Positions 57,401 to 64,000 of a DNA stretch of 64,000 bases are shown here, in pieces. Source of the stretch: Tomocerus qinae (Eukaryota > Arthropoda > Collembola > Entomobryomorpha > Tomoceridae); the NCBI GenBank assembly GCA_020055645.1, contig CM034546.1:100812001-100876000 (forward strand). The letters run 5' to 3'. A program made the position numbers and the translations under genes. The notes under the pieces are model-generated. The model did no database searches and was not told the DNA's origin. It worked only from the letters and a program-made list of their open reading frames with translations. How positions within the stretch are numbered: position 1 is the first letter of the stretch; each line of letters starts with the position of its first letter.

Positions 57401-58760
57401 TCATTTCTTACGTACTGTATGGAAAGTTAAGACTTTAAATATTGCAGTGTATAGGTGGTTGACCTAGGTATTTTTGATATAAGCCATATTGATATTGGTT
57501 GTGGTTTGGTTAAATTATAGCTATAATTGCAATTATAAGGCTATCTGCTCATATGATGTACAATGCTTTTGACATGTATAAAAATCTGAAAGTCATTTTC
57601 ATAGTAATCCATTATGCTGGAAAAATTGTAAGACACCTCTAGCAATGCAATTTTATGGCTTCAACTTCTTATGGAATGTTTGAAGAATATACAATTGGGA
57701 AAATATGAAAATTGTCGCTTATGATTATATGGTCAGAATGACTTGTGTTGCATATGATGATGCTTACTATTCATGCTGCCTCAACAAAAAATAAATACTT
57801 TTCGAGTAATTACATTAGCAAGGCATATTTATACCAATCGAAAGATCGTGTCAAGGTCTATTAAATGATATTTTCACTAAATCATTAAATTGATGGCTTT
57901 TCTTGTAGCCTAATATTAAGATCTCCATTAAATAAAATTTAATTATGCAACCAAAATATTTAGTAGTGCTTAGTGCTTACATATTTATATGGTACTATCA
58001 TTAATCATTGTTGAGATTCCGAGAATGACTCCCTCATGAGTTAAAGTTCACATCACATAATATTGAGTTTTTTCCAAGTATGTGATTAATTTTGTAATTT
58101 TATGATTTTAATTGAACAGATTTCCCTGCAAAATTTCACTATATTTAAAAGTACGAGAAAAGTTCGGGCGAATATCCAAAAGCTAAAATGTGGCAAATAT
58201 TCAGTGAGTTGTGTAAAGCAAAAATGTAAGGTCTTTACATTCATAAATCTAAATATTTAGCACCAGTATTCCAACACTGATTTTTCGGTCCTATTTTTTT
58301 GAAGCCGGCCATGGAAATCGAGTATCAAAGTATTTAACCAAGAGTCAGTCCTGGAGTTTTTCCGAATCTGATCCTGAATTCTGCGATGCAGTTTTATCTG
58401 AAAATTCCCATGAAAAACAATCGCGAAGAAAAGGAGTGTCTCACAGTTTGTCATTTCCTACAAGGTATGATAATAATCGTTCGTGTAGTCAATAATATGT
58501 AATGTTAGAAATAGTTATATGGTTATTTCAAGTATATTTCAATTATATTCAAGATATTTCAACACGGGTATGGAATCTATACTTACATAATCATAATACG
58601 CGTTTTATGAAAAATGCAAATGTTGATGTAGTTTAAGAATTGGTGTTTTTATTATTTTGAGATTTTAATATTTACTAGCATGGACAGGATTCAAAATTGG
58701 ATCAATGAGAGCAATACCGAAGTTGTTTCTCACTTGGACACGGTCAAATTGCTTAACTGA
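54441..58760 (+). CDS. Axin-like RGS protein without DIX domain
   Basis: Eleven exons (54441..54480, 54581..54643, 54744..54833, 55163..55526, 55663..55771, 55860..55952, 56034..56175, 56304..56389, 58120..58225, 58305..58464, 58679..58760) join in phase and give 444 residues. Residues about 18-160 form an RGS domain: FSKWTTGLDDLSEDPLG, GLKVFESFLHTEGYLQYLEF, LWACEGMK, and DEIYPKFLKSSMF (compare Axin EENTYPSFLKSDIY). An Axin-type GSK3-binding helix follows (IDPENFVKELTEKLQLLKLD; Axin VEPQKFAEELIHRLEAV). The last exon, DRIQNWINESNTEV, recalls the Axin segment after the beta-catenin site. Axin scaffolds the beta-catenin destruction complex in Wnt signalling. Its C-terminal DIX polymerisation domain is absent here: the gene stops about 430 bp before the next gene. 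A diverged paralogue, or an isoform lacking DIX, is likely. The middle exons (56034-58225) have little family resemblance. Confidence 0.7.
56741..57780. repeat. Diverged repeats in intron 8 of the Axin-like gene
   Basis: Two blocks beginning AAAATTAATCAACTT (about 56739 and 57119) look like old direct copies some 380 bp apart. A motif close to ATCATAAGCGACA occurs directly at about 56921, 57302, 57350 and 57371, and inverted at about 57714, the last with a neighbouring AAGTATTTATT on the same inverted strand. This suggests a decayed element with inverted ends. Confidence 0.5.
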
Positions 58761-59191
58761 GTGACAAAATGCAAGTCATACCCTAGCCTGCTCATAGTTA
58801 TGTGGATCTCGACTTAACCTTATAAAACAACGACATAAAGTAAGAAACGAGAAAATGATCTTTAAAAAGTGATTTTCTTGTCCCAGATATACTATACAAA
58901 TAGAATAAAGTGCAATAACACCTTGAAATAGGTTGACTATATTGAATCTAAACAAACTGAAAGTTACTTTTAGCAATAAAACAATTTGCAATGCACCATA
59001 AAAATCTATAATTTAGCATTTTAATGTGGTACATTAACTCCAGACAGAGTAGTCATCAAATGAAATTTTGGGAACATGAACCTAAAACTACATACATTTT
59101 CAAAACTATTATTCACTAGAAATTAGTAAACATTGCCATTGTCAATAAACTATATTAGAGACAGTTAAGCATTTTTCTAAGAAAATTACCA
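58761..59191. other. Convergent 3' region of Axin-like gene and receptor 2
   Basis: AT-rich 3' UTR sequence of both genes. A minus-strand frame at 58776-58991 (71 codons) is hydrophobic by composition only. No coding support. Confidence 0.5.
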
Positions 59192-61255
59192 TTAATTAAG
59201 TTTAAACTGAAGCATCACAACTGCGTAAGTAATTACAACACTGGACATCTAGAAAAGAGAAAAAGAGGTTGAATTTATGTATAATATTATCATCCATATT
59301 TAGTACATGTACAAAGTACATATCAATTGATTCAAAACCAACCGTTCCAATAAAGCTGTATGTAATTGTGAAGAAGTCCCCTCCTTTCAGACCTGCAAAT
59401 CGCATAGGCTCGTCTGCATATATATAATCCAATACTCTACCTTCTTGCTCAAAAATAAATTCCTGGTACTCCCAAGATATTATTGCAAGTTGCCTCCGCC
59501 GGAAAAACAACCAGTCTTGGAAATAAACTGCCTAAATTCACTTAAGTTAAGTAATACTGTAGAATTACACTTCAGACTTCAGCTATTGTTGCAAAGAAAT
59601 AATCAAAAACATGAAATGTCTCCTTATTCAGAAACTTACCTTTGAATATGCTTCAGCGGCTATTACGAGCTGAGTTGTGTACAAAGCAAGTTTATGGATG
59701 TAATAAATAGCGTATGTCCAATTTTCAATTTCGAAAATTCCAAATACAGACCAGACCCATGTTGGGGTCATCATTACGAAAAATACAATAGTGATTGGGC
59801 CAGAGAATTTGTTGATACATTCTACTATTTCCTTGTATCCGCAGTAAATTTTCATTAACTGTTTTCATGAGAAAAGTTAAATTAGCAAAATTATTTAATT
59901 GCTGGGTAATGGAAAAAGCTATTGGTCAAATATTATTATTAACTGCGGGTACATATGGGCATTATTTAACAGTAGTACTCAAATCAATGCACTAGCAAAT
60001 CTAAATTCCTCCACTACTATTCCTCGAAAACTGGATTTTGTATTACAAATCGTATCTACGACCTTAAATTATGTTTGGTATCAGAAAAATCCGATTTTCA
60101 AGGAATATATCTAAATAGAAAAGAATAATGATTTTTCACATCACAACCAATTTTCGAATCATCTTTCTAAACACAGGAGTATCTCTTATTGAAAATCTTA
60201 ACTGCTATGTACATTTATCTTTTTGTTTACCAACCTCCTCGGAGATATCAGTGAGGTGATCAGAGTCTTGCTGATTTTCATCGAACGATTTTAGTTTCTT
60301 TACAAATTCAGTAGCCGTGAAATAAATCATCATAGCTGCCAGCAAGGGAAATAACTCGATTAAATATAAATGATGGTAAAAGTATATCTCAACAATTAAA
60401 TGAATCCATGAAAATATAGCCAGTGTGTCAGAAATGATCTCATCTGGGCTCATTGTGTGGTTGTCCGTTAAGTAAAACATGTAGAGTCCACTTTGGGCTC
60501 TGTATCGAATTCCTTTATCTATACCTTCCTTAACAAAGTCGTAACCCCATTCCCAACACAACTTCATTCCATTGAATAGGATGATGGAGAAAAGTACCAG
60601 CCTGATCTGGAAAATCATAAAATGGAAATTGTACTGAGTTTAAGTTTAATTATTCAGATATCGTATTTTACCCACATATACTGGGGGCTTAGTAGCCCGT
60701 GAATCAGAATGACAAATTCTGAGTAGGTTTTCAAATTCTGCCTTTTTAATCCAAAATGTGTAGTACCATGTCAGTTGGTAGGCCACATTAAGAATAACAT
60801 TAGCATTTTTAAAAACTCGTGTAGGTTTCTCATGAATATTCTCCCGAAAACAATAGCGTATATTGACCAATGAGTAGATTATTGTGCAGAATATTGCCAG
60901 TGAGCTAACAATCTAAAAATCAAAGTTGAATTTGAATCACCATTTACAAATCAAATGTACGTTTATAAAGAAGGTACAAAATTGAATCTAAAATCACCAT
61001 TTGAAATATATTTTGATGAATTTTGTAAATTTTGTCATTGCCTTGGCCTTCAGAGGTAAATCGGAAAGGAATCAGAAAAATAAAATAGCAGAAGTTTAGA
61101 TAAGAAGTCAGTATATGAAATACTCCGGATGAATATGATTCTTGATATGGCTGGAGAGAAGGGAGGAATGTCAACTTTGTTGGGGATTCCAAAGACACTG
61201 ATGTCGAAAGTAAAGAAGATTTCCGTCGGTTTGACATTTCCATACGAGAACCCAT
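59192..61255 (-). CDS. Gustatory receptor family protein 2
   Basis: Six exons, complement(60998..61255, 60682..60912, 60235..60606, 59640..59858, 59343..59531, 59192..59248), all phase 0, give 441 residues. The last exon ends MSSVVITYAVVMLQFKLN, with the gustatory-receptor signature TYxxxxxQF, preceded by GGDFFTITYSFIGT. Several hydrophobic segments fit seven membrane helices (for example LNFCYFIFLIPF, SLAIFCTIIYSLV, LFPLLAAMMIYF). The exon plan equals that of receptor 1 (73 codons in exon 4 of both), although the proteins are only distantly alike. Donors of exons 1 (GTGATT), 2 (GTATAT), 3 (GTTGGT) and 5 (GTTGGT) are weak; I accepted them because each is in phase and keeps the receptor frame. 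Confidence 0.82.
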
Positions 61256-62824
61256 ATTTCGATTACCAATATCTAACTCGAAGAGTTATCTAATAATAAG
61301 TAATCGAAAATTATCTATCAACTATTCAGATTCCCTAATGTCTACATCTTCTGATCTATTACATGAAAATTATTCACCACAAAATGATGTTGACACAATG
61401 ATACAAGCAACACCGAAAGAGCAGAACACAAAATAATCCGTAGTAGTGTACTGCGGTGCAGATGAATGAAAGTTGAAAGATTTAATGCCTAAGACAAGAC
61501 AAGATACACTCCAAAAATGCTGTAATTGTGCTGTGCTGCTATAAACAAATGTGACATGTCTTGGAGTAATTATAATACTGTGATAAAAGCTCTTCCGTTT
61601 TTCTCCAATATTTTCAGCTTGTACTACAGTAAGTGGATACCAAACGTCTGGAGTCTGGACATTTGCAAAAACCAGTAAAACGCCATCCCTGTATGTGCCA
61701 TGCAATGTCATAACGTGACAATATCAGCGTAGTTTATGGGATTATGTCACTGCAGGATACTAAATTAATGCATAGATGTACAAATATTTTCCAGTGAAAT
61801 GTGTTTGCGTTAATCAAAACATCGTTTCTCTTGTTTTATGAGCTGCATTAATTTTTTGGCTCATCTAATTTCCCAGATCTCCCACGAATCAGATTGGGAG
61901 TTTTACCTCAACCCTACAATTACTACTTATTAGTACCTAAGTATATGTAATAACACCTTAATTAGAGACAACGCCTAGTACTTAGGGATTACAAAATTGC
62001 TAGTGCTTTTCTAGTGTAACAATGTATCCTCCTTCCTGGATATTTATTAATCTAGGCTAAAGTCCAAAGATATAGTACTAGAAAGACGAAGAATATTCAC
62101 ATAAATTTTATTACCAACAAGCGCATGTAGATTTATGCGGGTAGTAAAAAGTGCCATCGGCAGAATGTCGTTAATAAACATGCATGATCTCAATTCTTCA
62201 ACTTTAGTTAGGGCACTTGTACAGTTTCAATGAAAATAACAATGTTGAGCCAGGTCAGTGTTGAAAACTTACTTATTACCTTCACTTCACACAACATAAA
62301 CCTTTAAAAACTTTTTGAAGTTTTCAATTAATATTCCATATTTCATCTAATAAGAGGAAAAGTATCCTGCAATATATTATACCGAGATATAAAAAACGTT
62401 GCTACATTCAAAAACTTTTTCAACTTCACGAGCATAATAGCACAGAATCTGACACCCATGCCCATGAAAAGTTAATTGTCAAAGCAAAAAACATCCTATG
62501 CGTCTATTTAAATGCTAACATACACTTTTTAAAATGTAATTTGTAAATGAGGGTCAACTGCACATTCGACAACTACGGCTAAATATTTATTAATCCGTTA
62601 GTCAGCAACAAATTATAAGAATATACTTTACTCATTATGATTGTAAGGAAAAATACCATATAATACATGGCATAATATTTTGTATATTTTTGGCAGCTAT
62701 TTTACATAGCCCGGGAAAGTGAGCTTATTTTATTATAATAACCTTTGTACAGGCTTGTCATTGTCATTAATGTCTTCTACAGTAAACGACTCTCTACACT
62801 TAGAATACAACTTGGCAAATGTTA
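61256..62824. other. Region between receptor 2 and HSD17B10
   Basis: Mostly AT-rich DNA with no exon I can support. It contains one uncertain minus-strand ORF at 61370-61711, listed separately. Confidence 0.4.
61370..61711 (-). CDS. Uncertain 113-codon ORF
   Basis: A single-exon frame from ATG to TAA (start MTLHGTYRDGVLLVFANVQ) ends in a Cys-containing hydrophobic stretch. It lies about 115 bp upstream of receptor 2 on the same strand. No family is recognised, and the length is only moderately above chance for this composition. It could be a 5' UTR region. Confidence 0.2.
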   Translation of the reverse strand: MTLHGTYRDGVLLVFANVQTPDVWYPLTVVQAENIGEKRKSFYHSIIITPRHVTFVYSSTAQLQHFWSVSCLVLGIKSFNFHSSAPQYTTTDYFVFCSFGVACIIVSTSFCGE

Positions 62825-63994
62825 TTATGGCTGCATTCTAAGAGCTCCGTCCAGACGAATAACTTCACCTACGAAAACAAGTACGAAATTGGCAATTGAG
62901 TCCTTAGTTTACTTACATCATGAAATCACAATAAAATATGCAAACTATGTTTTTTGCAAACCATTCATCATTGGATTTTGAACAATACTTTCTACCAGAT
63001 GCGCAAATTCACTAGGATATCCGAGACGTTGTGGAAAAGGAACAGTTGTAGCCAAATAATTTCGTACTTTTTCCGGCAATGATTGCAAGAGGGGAGTCTC
63101 GAACAAACCTGAAATGTCAATTCAATATGTTCAGTTATTAAATGAAATAATTAGGAGCAATATTAGAAAATCAAACTTATTGAATACCTACCAGGTGCAA
63201 TTGTAACAACACGGATACCCTGTGATGCCAAATCTCGAGCAATGGGCAAAGTCATTGCTGCAATAGCTCCTTTACTTGCTGAATAAGCTGCCTGGCCCAT
63301 TTGCCCATCATATGCAGCGACGCTGGCAGTGTTGACCACTACGCCACGTTGGCCATTCTCATCGGGTTGATTTTCGCCGATAAGGCCCACAGCTAAACGA
63401 ATGACATTAAATGACCCTCCAGCATTAATCTAAAATATCAGAAGCATACTATTATTAATTCTTCTTAAATTTTCTATTATTATGCCATTTTGTATACACT
63501 TCAACACAATTTAGCATTATTGGTGATGGTTATGACAGTATAATTTTAAATTTTGTTATCGAACCAAGGGCATAAAATGTGACATACGTTTAAAACACGC
63601 ATAAAGTCTTCCAGTTTATGTGGTGTTTTCTTATTGAAGTTGTACGTTTTAAAGGCAACACCAATTCCAGCACAGTTAACTGCAACGTCTAATTTTCCAA
63701 AATTTTTCTTGATTTCAGCAATAGTTTGACTAATATCTGCTTCGGAAGTAACCTTTTACATCGGAACAAAATTAAACTCTATTCAACACATAAATGAACT
63801 CGAAATCGTTTTATAAACGCAAATATTACATCAGCGGGCGTGAAAATAGCATTATTTCCTAAAGACTTTTGCAATTTCCCCCCTTCCGAAGTCGGTAAAT
63901 CTACAATCGCAACTTTGGCTCCCTGGTTGATGAAATTTTCAACAGTTGCTCGTCCAAGACCAGATGCACCTCCAGTCACTAATGCAACTAAGCC
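62825..63994 (-). CDS. HSD17B10: 3-hydroxyacyl-CoA dehydrogenase type 2 (5' end missing)
   Basis: Six exons, complement(63830..63994, 63588..63752, 63192..63429, 62962..63108, 62825..62868 plus a first exon outside the window; five visible here), join in phase to give about 252 residues to the stop. This mitochondrial short-chain dehydrogenase oxidises 3-hydroxyacyl-CoAs in isoleucine and fatty-acid breakdown, and is a subunit of animal mitochondrial RNase P. Visible: the NAD site [16 protein letters not shown], active-site serine in [17 protein letters not shown] with catalytic Tyr and Lys, [11 protein letters not shown] and the conserved end LDGALRMQP. The first visible exon follows an acceptor (TTCCAG|GGC) six bases from the window edge, so only the short first exon is missing. 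The fruit-fly orthologue is scully. Confidence 0.95.
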
Positions 63995-64000
63995 CTGGAA

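Noticed and set aside
58257..58454. 65-codon minus-strand ORF
   Set aside because: Shadow of exon 10 of the Axin-like gene, which joins both neighbours in phase on the plus strand.

Overview
The window is eukaryotic nuclear DNA from an arthropod. It is AT-rich, with spliced genes on both strands, introns mostly of 60-120 bp plus some over 1 kb, and canonical GT-AG sites. Two complete gustatory-receptor genes ending in the arthropod TYxxxxxQF signature, and a MEK whose first residues (MSKNKLNL) match my memory of fruit-fly Dsor1, point to arthropods. A springtail or other non-model hexapod would fit, but that is inference. No rRNA, tRNA or CRISPR was seen.

Layout. 1-9291: gene-free AT-rich sequence, probably the long 3' part or intron of the next gene. 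9292-11371 (-): a KAT6/MOZ-type winged-helix protein. 11372-18414: mostly non-coding, with one doubtful 107-codon ORF. 18415-19210 (+): Tctex-type dynein light chain (DYNLT2B-like). 21051-22767 (-): MEK1/2 kinase (Dsor1). 25650-28306 (+): UBA3, the NEDD8 E1 catalytic subunit, whose intron 1 holds a repeat-filled element. 29347-30605 (+): PQBP1. 31314-34247 (+): CCDC42-like coiled-coil (DUF4200) flagellar protein, with two perfect inverted copies of a 462-bp TTAA-bounded element in introns 1 and 3. 35016-36845 (-): gustatory receptor 1. 38061-38481 and 39677-40203 (-): two small secreted-peptide genes. 42107-45062 (-): ABCE1. 48869-51511 (+): unrecognised Ser-rich repeat protein. 54441-58760 (+): an Axin-like gene with RGS and GSK3-binding-like regions but no DIX domain. 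59192-61255 (-): gustatory receptor 2. 62825-63994 (-): HSD17B10, with its 5' end cut by the window edge.

Exon joins were worked out by hand. For each multi-exon model I required reading phase to match across every junction and compared the protein with remembered family sequences. UBA3, MEK, PQBP1, ABCE1, HSD17B10, DYNLT2B and both receptors join in phase from start to stop, apart from the missing 5' end of HSD17B10. Weak points are the 5' ends of the 48.9-kb gene and the winged-helix gene, a GC-AG junction in the CCDC42-like gene, and several poor donors in receptor 2.

The genes are ordinary, functionally unrelated neighbours (signalling, neddylation, splicing, ribosome recycling, mitochondrial metabolism, taste), not a cluster. 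The most unusual items are the inverted TTAA elements that bracket two exons, the DIX-less Axin-like gene, the composite element in UBA3 intron 1, and the pair of small secreted precursors.
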